Source of the DNA: Acetobacter okinawensis JCM 25146 | GTDB taxonomy: Bacteria > Pseudomonadota > Alphaproteobacteria > Acetobacterales > Acetobacteraceae | Length of the DNA stretch: 64,000 nt | Assembly: GCF_000613865.1 (NCBI RefSeq) | Contig: NZ_BAJU01000001.1 | Coordinates: forward strand, 62,001-126,000 | Direction of reading: 5' to 3' | In this document: one piece after another, positions 51,251 through 61,403 of the stretch | Position numbering within the stretch: position 1 is the first letter of the stretch | How the letters are laid out: each line of letters starts with the position of its first letter | The notes under the pieces: generated by a model | The model's database searches: none | What the model saw: the letters and a program-made list of their open reading frames with translations, nothing else | What the model was told of the DNA's origin: nothing | Program-made: the position numbers and the translations under genes

Positions 51251-52266
51251 ATGCTGTCCTCTTTAACGGACCCCGCCGGAAGGCGGATTTCCTACCTCCG
51301 CCTTTCTGTGACTGACAGGTGCGACATGCGTGCGTGTACTGCATGTCCGAACACATGTCGTTTTTACCACGCGCGGATGTGCTGGACTTTGAGGAGCTTT
51401 TGCGCCTGAGCCGGGTTTTTGTGCGCCATGGTGTGCGCAGGTTGCGTATTACCGGGGGCGAGCCACTGGTCCGGCGCGATATCGGTTTTTTTTTCAAGGA
51501 GTTGGGGGCGTGGCTTCGCCTGCCAGAGCAGTCTGGCAGACTGGATGAGCTCACGCTGACAACTAACGGCAGCCGTCTGGCCCATTATGCGCCCATTCTG
51601 GCGCAGGCGGGGGTCCGGCGCGTTAACGTCAGTCTGGACTCGCTGGATGAGGCACGCTTTACCCGTTTGACCCGGCGGGGCAAGCTCGCCACCACGCTGG
51701 AAGGCATACGTGCCGCTCGCGCGGAGGGCTTGGCCGTCCGCATAAACACCGTGGCCATGGCGGGGGTCAATGATGATGAATTTGATGCTCTGCTGGCATG
51801 GTGTGGTGAAATTGGCGCGGACCTGTGCCTGATTGAGACCATGCCTATGGGTGATACGGGGGAGGACCGTGCGGCGCAGTATCTTTCGCTTGATGCGGTG
51901 CGCAGGACATTGGCCCAGCGTTGGACGCTGGAGCCGTTGACCTACCAGACCAGTGGTCCTGCACGCTATGTACGTGTGGCGCAAACGGGCAGACGTCTGG
52001 GCTTTATTACGCCCATGAGTCACAATTTCTGCTCCACCTGCAACCGCGTGCGCCTTTCCTGCACCGGGCAGCTCTATACCTGTCTGGGGCAGGAGGATGG
52101 GGTTGATCTGCGCCACCTTATGCGGGGGGGCGCAACAGACGCCGCGTTGGAGGTGGCCATACAGCAGGCCATAGCCCGCAAACCAACCGGGCATGATTTT
52201 TTGCTGGATGCGCAGGCAGGCATTATCTCCGGCCCGCAAAGACATATGAGTGTAACCGGAGGCTGA
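51251..52266 (+). CDS. moaA: GTP 3',8-cyclase MoaA, one frame break
   Basis: Radical-SAM enzyme for the first step of molybdenum cofactor synthesis. It starts MLSSLTDPAGRRISYLRLSV at 51251. The radical-SAM motif is split by a lost base near 51329 (CGTGCG for CGTTGCG), and restoring it gives CDMRCVYCMSEHMSF (CxxxCxxC). Then come RITGGEPLVRRD, NVSLDSLDEARF and the C-terminal cluster motif FCSTCNRVRLSCTG. The end, SVTGG, keeps the conserved GG. Total about 338 residues. Without the correction the gene would wrongly appear to start at 51319. Confidence 0.94.
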
Positions 52267-52299
52267 CCCGGTTCTTTGGTGCGCAAAAGCCCGGCAGCT

Positions 52300-53214
52300 T
52301 TACTCGGTCACATCCGGCTGGTGCAGTGCGTCATGCAAGGAGTGCTGGAACTGCCCCGGTTGCAAGGGTACGGGCTGGGTTGGTGCCGGTGCCCAGCCAG
52401 ATAAAACAGCTATGTGCAGGGGCATGGCAAAACTCTCCTGTCCCGGTTTTTCCAGTTCTGCTGCTGCGGCGGGGATTAGCATGCGTGGGAGTGTGGTGCG
52501 TGTACGCTGGTGCAGTGCGTTGGTCTCCCCTGCGGCGCGCAGGTCGGTCAGGAGTGCTCCAAGGGAGCGGTAGCGCAGGTCCAGTCGCTCGGTATCAACC
52601 ACAGGTAGGGCAAAACCGGCACGCTGCATGAGTTGCGCACAGCTCTGCTGGGTTGGAAATGGTGATACGCGGGGGGAGACCCCATCACACACTGCCAGTT
52701 CAGCTGCCTCCAGCGCCGTGCGCAGGGGGCGCAGCGTAGGCAGAATGGGCATGCTGGCCAGAAACAGCCCATCTGGCTGGAGCGCATGCCTGATCTGGCT
52801 GAACACGCCGGGCAGGTCATTGACCCAGTGCAGGGACAGGTTGGCAATGACCAGATCAAAGCTGTGCGGCGCAAAGGGCAGCCACTCCTCATCAGCGCAG
52901 ACGCGCAGCCCGGTTGAGTGGGCAAGCTGCCCGGCGGACAGGTCGGTACTGACGGTACGGATACCCCGTGCGGCAAGGTGCTGGCTGGTTATGCCCCGCC
53001 CACCAATGTCCAGCGCCAGAGAAAAATTTCGGACCATGTCATCCAGGCGGTCGAGCAGAAGGTCCGTGGCAATGCTCAGGACCGGCATCACCTCATCTTG
53101 CAGGCGCGCTGCGCGCTCTCGGTGGTGTCTGACGGCTTTGCGGTCAAAAATAACAGGTGTATCCATAAAGGCAGATGTGCGCGTATCCATGCTTTTTGCC
53201 AAGCGTTTGGCCAT
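52300..53214 (-). CDS. SAM-dependent methyltransferase (BioC/NDUFAF5-like)
   Basis: Methyltransferase of 304 residues with a class I fold: LDIGGRGITSQHLAARG (motif I), DLVIANLSLHWVNDLPGVF (motif IV region) and LFLASMPILPTLRPLR. The N-terminus (MDTPVIFDRKAVRHHRERAA) and the HWVNDL segment resemble the alphaproteobacterial relatives of mitochondrial NDUFAF5. Its place next to comF and grxC is typical of that group. The substrate is unknown. Divergent from comF. Confidence 0.85.
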   Translation of the reverse strand: MAKRLAKSMDTRTSAFMDTPVIFDRKAVRHHRERAARLQDEVMPVLSIATDLLLDRLDDMVRNFSLALDIGGRGITSQHLAARGIRTVSTDLSAGQLAHSTGLRVCADEEWLPFAPHSFDLVIANLSLHWVNDLPGVFSQIRHALQPDGLFLASMPILPTLRPLRTALEAAELAVCDGVSPRVSPFPTQQSCAQLMQRAGFALPVVDTERLDLRYRSLGALLTDLRAAGETNALHQRTRTTLPRMLIPAAAAELEKPGQESFAMPLHIAVLSGWAPAPTQPVPLQPGQFQHSLHDALHQPDVTE

Positions 53215-53247
53215 GACAAACCTGTGTTTGCACTAGCCGTGCGGGCT

Positions 53248-54012
53248 ATGGCACGGGTGGGTTCGCTCGGGCGGCTGGCTCTTGGTGTGCTGTATCCGCC
53301 CGCATGCCTGCATTGTGGGGCAGATGTTGCGCGGCATGGGTTGTTGTGTGCGGCCTGTTTCGGGCGCTTGCAGGCGGTGGTCGCACCATTTTGCAAGGTC
53401 TGTGCAGTACCACAGGTAAGTTCTGCCATGCTTGGCCCGGCGGGCCTGTGCTCCGCCTGTGAGCGACACCACCCGGCGTGGGGGCAGGCGCGTGCGGCCT
53501 TTGTTTATGAAAGCGTGGCAAGGGAACTGATTTTAAAGCTTAAATATGCTGACCAGATAGATAGCGCTGCTTTTCTGGCTCCGCAGATGGTGCGGATCGG
53601 GCAGGATGTTCTGGTCTCCAACGCTCTGGTTGTGCCTGTGCCAGTCCATCGTTGGCGGTTGTTCAGGCGGCGTTACAATCAGGCCGCCGTACTGGCGCAT
53701 GGCGTGGCAAAGCTGAGTGGTCTGCCCTGCCAGCCGGATGTGCTGGTGCGTGTCAGGCGGACGGTGCCTCTGGCGTCCTTTTCCCGTCAGGCGCGGTGGG
53801 ATGAGGTGGCGCAGGCCATAACGCTGCGGCCATCACGGCAGGGGCTGGTGCACGGGCGTGATGTTGTGCTGGTGGATGATGTGCTGACAACAGGGGCAAC
53901 GGCTGCGGCCTGCACACGTGTTTTGCTGAACGCTGGGGCGCGCAGCGTCAGCCTTTTGGTTGCGGGGGTGGTGCCCGCCCGTGCGGAGAGCGATCTGGAC
54001 CGCGTTGATTAG
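53248..54012 (+). CDS. comF: ComF-family phosphoribosyltransferase-like protein
   Basis: ComF-type protein of 254 residues with an N-terminal zinc-ribbon region (CLHCG, CAACFG, CKVC, CSAC) and a C-terminal PRTase fold with the PRPP loop VVLVDDVLTTGAT. The family is needed for DNA uptake in competent bacteria but is widespread, and its enzymatic role is unclear. The ATG at 53248 is chosen; an in-frame GTG eight codons earlier is possible. Confidence 0.9.
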   Translation: MARVGSLGRLALGVLYPPACLHCGADVARHGLLCAACFGRLQAVVAPFCKVCAVPQVSSAMLGPAGLCSACERHHPAWGQARAAFVYESVARELILKLKYADQIDSAAFLAPQMVRIGQDVLVSNALVVPVPVHRWRLFRRRYNQAAVLAHGVAKLSGLPCQPDVLVRVRRTVPLASFSRQARWDEVAQAITLRPSRQGLVHGRDVVLVDDVLTTGATAAACTRVLLNAGARSVSLLVAGVVPARAESDLDRVD

Positions 54013-54090
54013 ACACACCATATAAAGTTCATGCCATGTTCTGCGGAAAGCAGATTGAATCCATGATTTATAACCAGTAAGGAAAAACGC

Positions 54091-54351
54091 ATGCCAGAAA
54101 TCAAAATTTATACCCAGCCCGGTTGCCCCTTTTGCAGGCGCGCTGTCGCCCTGCTTGAGAGCAAGAATATTCCCTTTACCGAAGTGAACGCCCCGCGTGG
54201 CACAGCCGAACGGGAAGAGGCCATTGCACTGTCTGGCGGACAGACAACAGTACCGCAGACATTTGTGGATGGCAGGTCACTGGGTGGGTGTGATGATCTG
54301 ATGCGTCTGGAACGCACAGGCCAGTTGAACGGCATACTTGGGCTGAGCTGA
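54091..54351 (+). CDS. grxC: Glutaredoxin 3
   Basis: Dithiol glutaredoxin of 86 residues. The active site is CPFC at residues 12-15, TTVPQTF supplies the cis-proline for glutathione binding, and GGCDDL is the C-terminal signature. It lies between comF and the DUF1178 gene. Confidence 0.96.
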   Translation: MPEIKIYTQPGCPFCRRAVALLESKNIPFTEVNAPRGTAEREEAIALSGGQTTVPQTFVDGRSLGGCDDLMRLERTGQLNGILGLS

Positions 54352-54393
54352 GCTTTGTTGCATCTGCTCAGGCTAAGGCAGGGTTAAGCCACG

Positions 54394-54876
54394 ATGATCT
54401 GCTATCGTTTACGTTGCGCCAATCATCATGAATTTGAAGGCTGGTACAAAGATAGCGCCACATTTGCCATGCTGGGGCAAAAAGGTCTTTTAAGCTGCCC
54501 CGAGTGCGGCACGGCGGATGTGGAGCAGGCCCCCATGGCTCCGGCCATTGTCAGGCGTGGTCGTGGCCGCAGCGTGCCGGAAGAGCAGCCCGCGGTTGAC
54601 GAGGCACGGACAGAAGCACCACCTGCACCAGTCCAGCCCACGCAACCGGTCCTACCCGATGCCGTACTGAGTGCCCTGCGTGACGTTAGGCGCACGATTG
54701 AAGATAAGTGCGAAAATATGGGCAAAAACTTTGCCGATGAAGCCTTGCGGATTCATCATGGAGAAGCCCCTGAGCGCGGGATTTATGGCGAGATGTCAGA
54801 AACCCAGCGCGAGATGCTCGAAGATGAAGGGGTTGAGTTCCACAATATTCCATGGGTCCGAGACACGGACAGTTGA
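54394..54876 (+). CDS. DUF1178 family protein
   Basis: Protein of 160 residues of unknown function. The N-terminus MICYRLRCANHHEFEGWYKD followed by LLSCPECG looks like a rubredoxin-type zinc knuckle (one Cys-x4-Cys-like start and a CxxC). A Pro-rich linker at about 65-90 leads to a helical C-terminal part with GEMSETQREMLEDEGVEF. The family is usually found next to grxC in Alphaproteobacteria. Confidence 0.85.
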   Translation: MICYRLRCANHHEFEGWYKDSATFAMLGQKGLLSCPECGTADVEQAPMAPAIVRRGRGRSVPEEQPAVDEARTEAPPAPVQPTQPVLPDAVLSALRDVRRTIEDKCENMGKNFADEALRIHHGEAPERGIYGEMSETQREMLEDEGVEFHNIPWVRDTDS

Positions 54877-54989
54877 ATGTCTGGCCTGACCCTTTACAAA
54901 TAGGGGTGGTGCGTGTGGGCAAGGTTCCCCACATCCTTGCTGGCAGGGTTGCTGGTCACTATGCCAGTCTGGTTGAGGGAGAGGCAGAC

Positions 54990-55502
54990 ATGAGAAAAAA
55001 CACCAGATCGGGCTGGGTGCGTAAGGCAGGGGTAGGTATTGTCGCCCTGTTGTCTGTCATTTTGTCCGGTAAGCCTTCTGTGTCTTTTTCTGCCGAACCC
55101 GTCGGAACCGAGGCAGCGTTAACAGGGTACTGGCTTAGTCAGGACCATGATGGCGTGTTTAAAATTGATCGGTGTGGACAAAACCTGTGCGGCCACCTGA
55201 TCGGCCTGCGTTACGATGGAACAGACGTGCCGCATGGTCATGATGGAAAATCCGAATGCGATTTGTTGATGCTCACGGATTTTCAACCCATGGAGGGTAG
55301 TAACAAGGGGCGCTGGGCAGGGCATATTCTGGACCCGGATACAGGGCACCTGTACGATTCCCAGATATGGACAACCCAGCCTGACGTGCTCAAGCTGCGC
55401 GGTTACATCGGCCTGCCCATTTTTGGCGAAACCCAGACATGGACCCGCTATAAGGGGCCTGCGATGGGGCCTGTGTGCAAAATCCCCGATTCAGTCAAAT
55501 AA
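54990..55502 (+). CDS. DUF2147 family secreted protein
   Basis: Protein of 170 residues with a Sec signal (GVGIVALLSVILSGKPSVSFSAEP). The mature domain has the DUF2147 pattern: LTGYWLSQDHDGVFKI, CGQNLCGHLIG, GHILDPDTGHLYDSQIW and LKLRGYIGLPIFGETQTWTR. Two Cys flank the small loop CGQNLC. Function unknown. The start ATG at 54990 is chosen because the signal peptide begins there. Confidence 0.88.
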   Translation: MRKNTRSGWVRKAGVGIVALLSVILSGKPSVSFSAEPVGTEAALTGYWLSQDHDGVFKIDRCGQNLCGHLIGLRYDGTDVPHGHDGKSECDLLMLTDFQPMEGSNKGRWAGHILDPDTGHLYDSQIWTTQPDVLKLRGYIGLPIFGETQTWTRYKGPAMGPVCKIPDSVK

Positions 55503-55512
55503 TGCGGCGCGC

Positions 55513-55541
55513 ACGCTAGAGCACGGGGTGTGCTCCAGCGT
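55513..55541. terminator. Inverted repeat between convergent DUF2147 and ubiG genes
   Basis: Twelve-base arms ACGCTAGAGCAC / GTGCTCCAGCGT with one mismatch and a GGGGT loop. The flanks do not give a clear T-run on either strand, so termination is inferred mainly from position. Confidence 0.4.
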
Positions 55542-55558
55542 ACAAAAAAGCTTTACAA

Positions 55559-56299
55559 TCAGTATCTTGTAAACGCTGCGATGTAGTTAACCCCGAGGTC
55601 GCGGGTTTCCTTCCAGCCCATGGGGCCGGGAGCCATGCCTGTCATGGCAATCATGCGCAGGCCTGCAGCACGGGCATACTGCCCCAATTCGGACGGCAGG
55701 ATGAACTTGCGCCATTCATGTGTGCCTATGGGCAGCAGGCGCAGGATATATTCTGCGCCAATTTTACCAACGGCCAGCGAGCGCAATGTGCGGTTCATGG
55801 TGGAGACAATAACCGTACCATTGGGCCGCACAAGCTGGGCAAGCATGTCCATAAAGGCTGCAGGGTCGGTAACGTGTTCTATAATTTCCAAAGCTACAAC
55901 CGCGTCAAACTGGCTGCCTTCGGCCACCAGGTCTTCCGCGCTGCCATTGCGGTAGTGCAGGGGGCCTGCATGTTCGGGCAGAGGGTGCGTGCTCAGGTGT
56001 TCCTTGGCTGCGGCAATGCCATTGGCCGAGGCATCCAGCCCCAGTACATCATACCCAGCCTTGGCGAGAGCCTCGCTCGCCAGCCCGGCACCACAGCCGA
56101 TATCCAGAATTTTTGCCCGACGTGATGTGCTGCCGCGCAAGGGCAGGTGGCGGCAGGCCCAATCGATGCGGAGCGCATTCATGGCGTGCAGTGGGCGCAT
56201 GGGGCCCGAAGGATTCCACCACTGCTCCGCAAGGGCGCTAAACCGGGCGATTTCTTCATCAGAGACCGAAGAGGCCGCGTGGGGGCTGGTGGCGTTCAT
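55559..56299 (-). CDS. ubiG: Ubiquinone biosynthesis O-methyltransferase UbiG
   Basis: Performs both O-methylations of ubiquinone synthesis. The product is 246 residues. The N-terminus contains FSALAEQWWNPSGPMRPLHAMN, motif I is LDIGCGAGLASEALAKAG, and then VVALEIIEHV and KETRDLGVNYI near the end. The start is the ATG at 56299. The frame stays open for 420 more codons upstream, but that part is antisense to lysC. It is divergent from lysC with 168 bases between starts. Confidence 0.95.
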   Translation of the reverse strand: MNATSPHAASSVSDEEIARFSALAEQWWNPSGPMRPLHAMNALRIDWACRHLPLRGSTSRRAKILDIGCGAGLASEALAKAGYDVLGLDASANGIAAAKEHLSTHPLPEHAGPLHYRNGSAEDLVAEGSQFDAVVALEIIEHVTDPAAFMDMLAQLVRPNGTVIVSTMNRTLRSLAVGKIGAEYILRLLPIGTHEWRKFILPSELGQYARAAGLRMIAMTGMAPGPMGWKETRDLGVNYIAAFTRY

Positions 56300-56467
56300 G
56301 CAACAAATTCCTTTCCTGCGGCTCTCCCCGCTGGACGAAAGGGGGCCGGCAAGGTTATGTGACGCGCCTTGTAAAGCTGTGCAACCGTTCCAGCATGTCT
56401 TTTTGTCAAAGCCGTGGCACTGGGGCGTGTGGCATGATCTGCGGCTTGTCTGGTGGAGAATAAAGCT

Positions 56468-57721
56468 ATGTCCGGTTCCGCACCCCGGATTGTCATGAAA
56501 TTCGGCGGAACGTCTGTCGGCGACCTTGATCGTATTCGGGCCGTGGCCGAGCGCGTCAAAAAACAGAAAGACGCAGGATGTGATGTTCTGGTTGTTGTGT
56601 CCGCCATGGCGGGGGAAACAAACAGGCTCGTCGGTTTCTGCCAGTCTCTTTCCGCGCTGCATGATCCCAAGGAATACGATTCCATTGTGGCTACGGGTGA
56701 GCAGGTAACCAGCGGTCTGCTGGCCATTGCCCTGCAGAACCTTGGTGTGCCGTCCCGCTCGTTTGCCGGGTGGCAGGTGCCAATCCGGACCGATTCGGCA
56801 CATGGCAAGGCCAGTCTGGATTCGATTGACGGCGAAAAACTGCTCGGCTGCATGGCAGAGGGCATGGTGCCGGTTGTCGCGGGGTTTCAGGGCGTTGCGC
56901 CAGATGGGCGGGTGTCCACCCTTGGCCGTGGTGGCTCGGACACGTCTGCCGTGGCTCTTGCTGCGGCCATCAAGGCAGACCGGTGCGATATCTACACGGA
57001 TGTGGACGGTATTTATACGACCGACCCGCGCATTGTGCCCAAGGCGCGCAAGCTTGATAAAATTACCTATGAGGAAATGCTGGAACTGGCCTCGGTCGGC
57101 GCCAAGGTGCTGCAAACCCGCAGTGTCGGGCTTGCCATGCGCGAAGGGGTGCGGGTGCAGGTGCTTTCCAGCTTTGCGGATGGTCCGGCTGTTATGGAAG
57201 GGCATCTTCCCGGGTCTTTGGTGGTGGATGAGGACGAAATCGTGGAAAAAAAACTGGTTACCGGCATTGCCTACTCCCGTGATGAAGCCAAGCTGTCGGT
57301 TCGGCGCATTCCGGACCGGCCCGGTATTGCCGCCGCAATTTTTGGCCCCATGAGCGAAGCCCACGTGAACGTGGACATGATCGTGCAGAGCACAGGGGCG
57401 GACGGCACGACCAACATGACTTTTACAACCAGCAAGAGCGACCTGCCGCAGGCGATCAACGTGCTCGAAAGTGTGCGGGACTCCGTGCAGTATGAAGAGC
57501 TGGCGACCGACCCGGATATTGTGAAGGTCAGTGTTGTTGGCACGGGCATGCGCTCGCATGCCGGGGTGGCCAGCACCATGTTCCGCACGCTTTCCGAGCG
57601 TTCAATCAATATTCAGGCGATCTCCACGAGCGAGATCAAGATTTCCGTTCTGGTGGCAGCGGAATACGCGGAACTTGCCGTGCGTGCCCTGCACACCGCA
57701 TACGGGTTGGATAATGTCTGA
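56468..57721 (+). CDS. lysC: Aspartate kinase
   Basis: First enzyme of the aspartate pathway to lysine, threonine and methionine, 417 residues. KFGGTSVGD begins the kinase domain, with TLGRGGSDTSAVALAA and DVDGIYTTDPR following. Two ACT domains at about 270-417 give feedback control. The start ATG at 56468 is at the conserved N-terminus. The end overlaps the next gene by 8 bases. Confidence 0.96.
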   Translation: MSGSAPRIVMKFGGTSVGDLDRIRAVAERVKKQKDAGCDVLVVVSAMAGETNRLVGFCQSLSALHDPKEYDSIVATGEQVTSGLLAIALQNLGVPSRSFAGWQVPIRTDSAHGKASLDSIDGEKLLGCMAEGMVPVVAGFQGVAPDGRVSTLGRGGSDTSAVALAAAIKADRCDIYTDVDGIYTTDPRIVPKARKLDKITYEEMLELASVGAKVLQTRSVGLAMREGVRVQVLSSFADGPAVMEGHLPGSLVVDEDEIVEKKLVTGIAYSRDEAKLSVRRIPDRPGIAAAIFGPMSEAHVNVDMIVQSTGADGTTNMTFTTSKSDLPQAINVLESVRDSVQYEELATDPDIVKVSVVGTGMRSHAGVASTMFRTLSERSINIQAISTSEIKISVLVAAEYAELAVRALHTAYGLDNV

Positions 57722-58802
57722 GCAAAGCAACGTGGTCTGCACGACTGAAGAACCTACCCCCGCAGAACTGAACCGGGCGCGCAAGCGGCTGGACGGGTTG
57801 TGGCGGCGTGGCACCGAGTTTTTGGGCACGCAGTACGCCATTCTTGGCGGGGCCATGTCCTGGGTCAGCGAGCGTAATCTGGTTTCTGCCATTTCCAATG
57901 CCGGTGGGTTCGGGGTCATTGCCTGCGGGGCTATGGAACCAGCCCGTCTGGCGGAAGAAATTCAGGCAACCCGCGCCCTGACAGACAGCCCCTTTGGCGT
58001 GAACCTGATTACCATGCACCCCCAGCTCAATGAGTTGGTGCAGGTCTGCCTGGACGCCGGTGTGGGTCATATCGTGCTGGCTGGAGGCATTCCGCCGGGG
58101 GCTGCGATCAAGGCGATCAAGGACGGCGGGGCAAAGGTCATTGCGTTTTCTCCTGCTCTGGTGCTGGCCAAGCGTCTGGTCAAAATGGGTGTGGACGCGC
58201 TGGTGATCGAAGGGGCAGAAGCCGGGGGCCATGTCGGCCCGGTCTCCCTGACTGTTCTGGCGCAGGAAATTCTGCCGCATATTCAGAGCGTTCCGGTCTT
58301 TGTGGCCGGTGGTCTGGGACGGGGGGATGCTCTGCTATCCTATCTGGAACTGGGAGCATCTGGTGGGCAGTTGGGTACGCGCTTTGCCGCGGCCGAGGAA
58401 AGCATTGCTCACGAAAAGTTTAAAAAAGCGTTTGTCCGCGCCGCCGCACGGGATGCCGTAACGTCGGTCCAGCTGGATGACCGCTTCCCGGTCATTCCTG
58501 TTCGCGCACTTGGTAACGAAGGTGGGCGGCAGTTTGTCAGCCATCAGGCCGATGTGATTCGTCGTTTTCAGTCCGGGGAACTCACGCGTGACGCCGCCCA
58601 GTTGGAAATCGAACATTTCTGGGCCGGTGCATTGCGCCGCGCAGTTATTGACGGCGACGTGGAACAGGGCTCTGTTATGGCAGGCCAGTCTGTTGGTATG
58701 GTAACGTCTGTTCAGCCTGTGGCGCAGATCATCGAGGATCTGGTTGAGCAGGCTGTGGTGGCACTGGTGCGTCAACAACGTCGTATGGATGCGGATGGCT
58801 GA
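57714..58802 (+). CDS. Nitronate monooxygenase-type flavin oxidoreductase
   Basis: FMN-dependent TIM-barrel protein of 362 residues in the nitronate monooxygenase (2-nitropropane dioxygenase, YrpB) family. Landmarks: LGGAMSWVSERNLVSAISNAGGFG, IEGAEAGGHVG and VAGGLGRGDALL. The physiological role is unknown; nitronate or enoyl reduction are both possible. The start ATG at 57714 lies inside the lysC end and its own stop overlaps rodZ, so it is part of a lysC-rodZ unit. The gene order is common in acetic acid bacteria as far as I recall. Confidence 0.87.
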   Translation: MSEQSNVVCTTEEPTPAELNRARKRLDGLWRRGTEFLGTQYAILGGAMSWVSERNLVSAISNAGGFGVIACGAMEPARLAEEIQATRALTDSPFGVNLITMHPQLNELVQVCLDAGVGHIVLAGGIPPGAAIKAIKDGGAKVIAFSPALVLAKRLVKMGVDALVIEGAEAGGHVGPVSLTVLAQEILPHIQSVPVFVAGGLGRGDALLSYLELGASGGQLGTRFAAAEESIAHEKFKKAFVRAAARDAVTSVQLDDRFPVIPVRALGNEGGRQFVSHQADVIRRFQSGELTRDAAQLEIEHFWAGALRRAVIDGDVEQGSVMAGQSVGMVTSVQPVAQIIEDLVEQAVVALVRQQRRMDADG

Positions 58803-60091
58803 ATACGCCCAAGGTTCCGAGCAGGATCAAGGCTCGCCTCTGCCCCCCCTCCCTGATGTGGAGCTTGGGGGTAGGCGAGGCTTTGCGTAAGCGCCGGGAG
58901 CAGCTCGGCTGGTCCATCGGGGATGTGGCCGCCTGGTTGCGGATTCGTGGCGTTTATCTGGAGGCGCTGGAGAACGGCAACGCCAGCGTTCTGCCAGCGG
59001 AAGTGTATGCTCTGGGTTTCCTGCGGACCTATGGGCAGGCCCTGGGTTTTGAGCCCGAGCATCTGTTAAAGCTTTATCGGCAGGAAGGCCGGCTGGGTGT
59101 GCGTAAGCCCGAGCTGGATTTCCCCGACCCACCACCAGACCGCCGCCTGCCACCAGCCGTCAGCATTTCGTTGGGTTTGGCTGTTATTCTGGCAAGCTAT
59201 ATTGGTTGGTACTGTTTTGTCGGGCATGTTCCCCCTGCACCAGAGCGCGTGCCGCCTGTAGCAAGCCTTATGCCGGGTGAGAGTGCAAAAAATGCACCAT
59301 CACCTCAGGTGGCCTCCATTCTGCCGGACCATAATGTCGCGCAGGTTCCACCGGTGCCTGTGGTGGCGCAGGTGGTCCCGCTGCAAAATGCGCCATCTGT
59401 GCAAAATGAAGCTCAGAGCACACCCGCACCTTCGCCAACTACACCCGTGGAGGGGGCGGTGGTTCCTCAATCAGTCAATCCTGTTGCGTCGGTGCCAGTA
59501 CAGCCTGCGGCAGAACCCGCAGAGCATAACGCGCCCGACGTAGCCAATGGCACACAGGATGCTCCTCTTACGCTCAAGGCACTTGCAGCAAGTTGGGTGC
59601 AGGTCAGGAACGTGGGTGGCAAGGTGGTGTACGACCACATCTTGCAGCCGGGCGATGCGTGGACGGTGCCCGCCGATAATGGGCCTTACACTCTGACTGT
59701 GGGGAACGCAGGCGGCATAGCCCTTGCACAAGGCAGCATCACAACCCCACCTTTGGGGAAGAATGGCGCTGTTCTGCGGCATATTGCCCTAACGCCGGAT
59801 GCTGTGCGGCAGGTGCAGACTGGCGGTAGTCTCAATTCTGTTGCTACCCCTGCGGTACCCGTTGTGGCGTCGCCGGCAGTGGGAGGGGCAGCGTTGCCTG
59901 TCCAAAGCGTAACGGCGGATAAACCGAAGGCTGATGTGTCCGCCGTACCTGTTGTTGGGGCGGGAGAGGGCAGTGCTGGCGCGCCTTTAGCCAGTGCGGC
60001 CAAACCACCTCTGCACAGTGCGGCACCTCCTGCGGAACCCAGCGCGGATGACCTGAATGCCCGCCAGCTTAATGGGCTTGGCGCGCACTGA
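58795..60091 (+). CDS. rodZ: RodZ-like HTH / DUF4115 membrane protein, one frame break
   Basis: Cell-shape protein linking MreB to the membrane. Starting MAEYAQGSEQ at 58795, it reads into an XRE-type HTH (GEALRKRREQLGWSIGDVAAWLRI), one membrane helix (SISLGLAVILASYIGWYCF), a long Pro/Val/Ala/Gln-rich periplasmic linker (about 135-250), the DUF4115 domain (LTLKALAASWVQVRN, LQPGDAWTVP) and a Pro/Ala-rich tail. The frame breaks in a run of five G at 58867-58871; removing one G gives PDVELGVGEALRKRRE. This is a gain rather than a loss. The restored length is about 431 residues. Confidence 0.87.
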
Positions 60092-60229
60092 ATGGCTCTT
60101 TCCATGCTTTATGTGTAGCCAACCGGCCTTGATTTTGGCAGGAAAGCACCAAACCTAGAGCGGGAGACGCCGCAGCGCCGAAGCGCGGCAGATCCTCCCC
60201 CAACTGTCGTCTCGACAAAAGGATGCAAG

Positions 60230-61389
60230 ATGAGCGGCTACCGGCCTTACCAGCATATCGAACGTCGGAAATCTCGGCAGATCCACGTCGGCAAGGTAGC
60301 CGTCGGTGGGGATGCCCCGATTTCGTCCAGACCATGACCAACACACTGACCAGCGACGCACAGGCGACTATTGAGCAGATTCGCCGCGCCGAACTGGCTG
60401 GGGTGGATATCGTGCGTGTTTCCTGCCCCGATGAGGAGAGCACGGCAGCACTGGCTGAAATTGTAAGGGAAGTGAATGTGCCCATCGTGGCCGATATTCA
60501 TTTCCACTATAAACGCGCGATTGAGGCCGCCAAGGCCGGGGCTGCGTGCCTGCGTATTAACCCCGGCAATATCGGCAGCGCCGAGCGTGTGCGTGAGGTG
60601 GTGCAGGCAGCTAAGGATTATGGCTGCTCCATCCGTATTGGCGTGAACGCGGGTTCGCTGGAAAAGCATCTGCTGGAAAAATACGGCGAGCCTAACCCGG
60701 AAGCTCTGGTGGAAAGCGCTCTCGAACACGCTAAAATTCTGGAAGATCACGATTTCCGGGAATTCAAGATCAGCGTCAAGGCGTCTGACGTGTTCATGGC
60801 GGTTGCCGCGTATCAGCAACTGGCTGATGCGTGCGATTACCCGCTGCATATTGGCATTACCGAAGCAGGCAGCAAGCGTGCCGGTACGGTCAAATCCTCC
60901 ATCGGGCTTGGCAATCTGCTCTGGGCTGGGGTGGGTGACACCATGCGTGTCTCCCTTTCCGCAGCCCCCGAGGAGGAAGTGCTGGTCGGCTGGGATATTC
61001 TTAAATCCCTTGGTCTGCGCCACCGTGGGGTCAAGATCATTTCCTGCCCGTCCTGCGCACGTCAGGGCTTTAATGTGGTGGAAACGGTCCAGACACTCGA
61101 AGACCGTCTGGCCCATATCAAAACCCCGCTTACCCTTTCCATCATCGGGTGCGTGGTCAATGGCCCGGGCGAAGCGCTTATGACCGACCTTGGGGTGACC
61201 GGGGGTGGTTCTGGCCGCCACATGGTTTACTCCGCTGGCAAGCAGGACCATACCATTGCTGCTGGTGACATGATCAACCATGTTGTCGAACTGGTTGAAG
61301 AGCGTGTGGCAGCTATTGAAGCCGCAGAAGCGCTTGCCAAGCAGGAAGGGGTTACCCCCGAACTGCCGGATATGGCATCCGCTAAATAA
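60230..61389 (+). CDS. ispG: 4-hydroxy-3-methylbut-2-en-1-yl diphosphate synthase IspG, one frame break
   Basis: Iron-sulfur enzyme of the MEP isoprenoid pathway. It starts [20 protein letters not shown] at 60230, behind AAGGA. One base is missing near 60329 (ATTTCGTCC), and restoring it gives [17 protein letters not shown]. Then come [35 protein letters not shown] and the cluster cysteines [10 protein letters not shown] and GCVVNGPGE. About 386 residues in total. Without the fix the gene seems to start with an unrelated N-terminus at 60223. Confidence 0.94.
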
Positions 61390-61403
61390 ATACGCGCAAC
61401 CAT

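Noticed and set aside
56300-57559. Upstream extension of ubiG by 420 codons
   Set aside because: Antisense to lysC; UbiG begins at 56299 with its conserved N-terminus.
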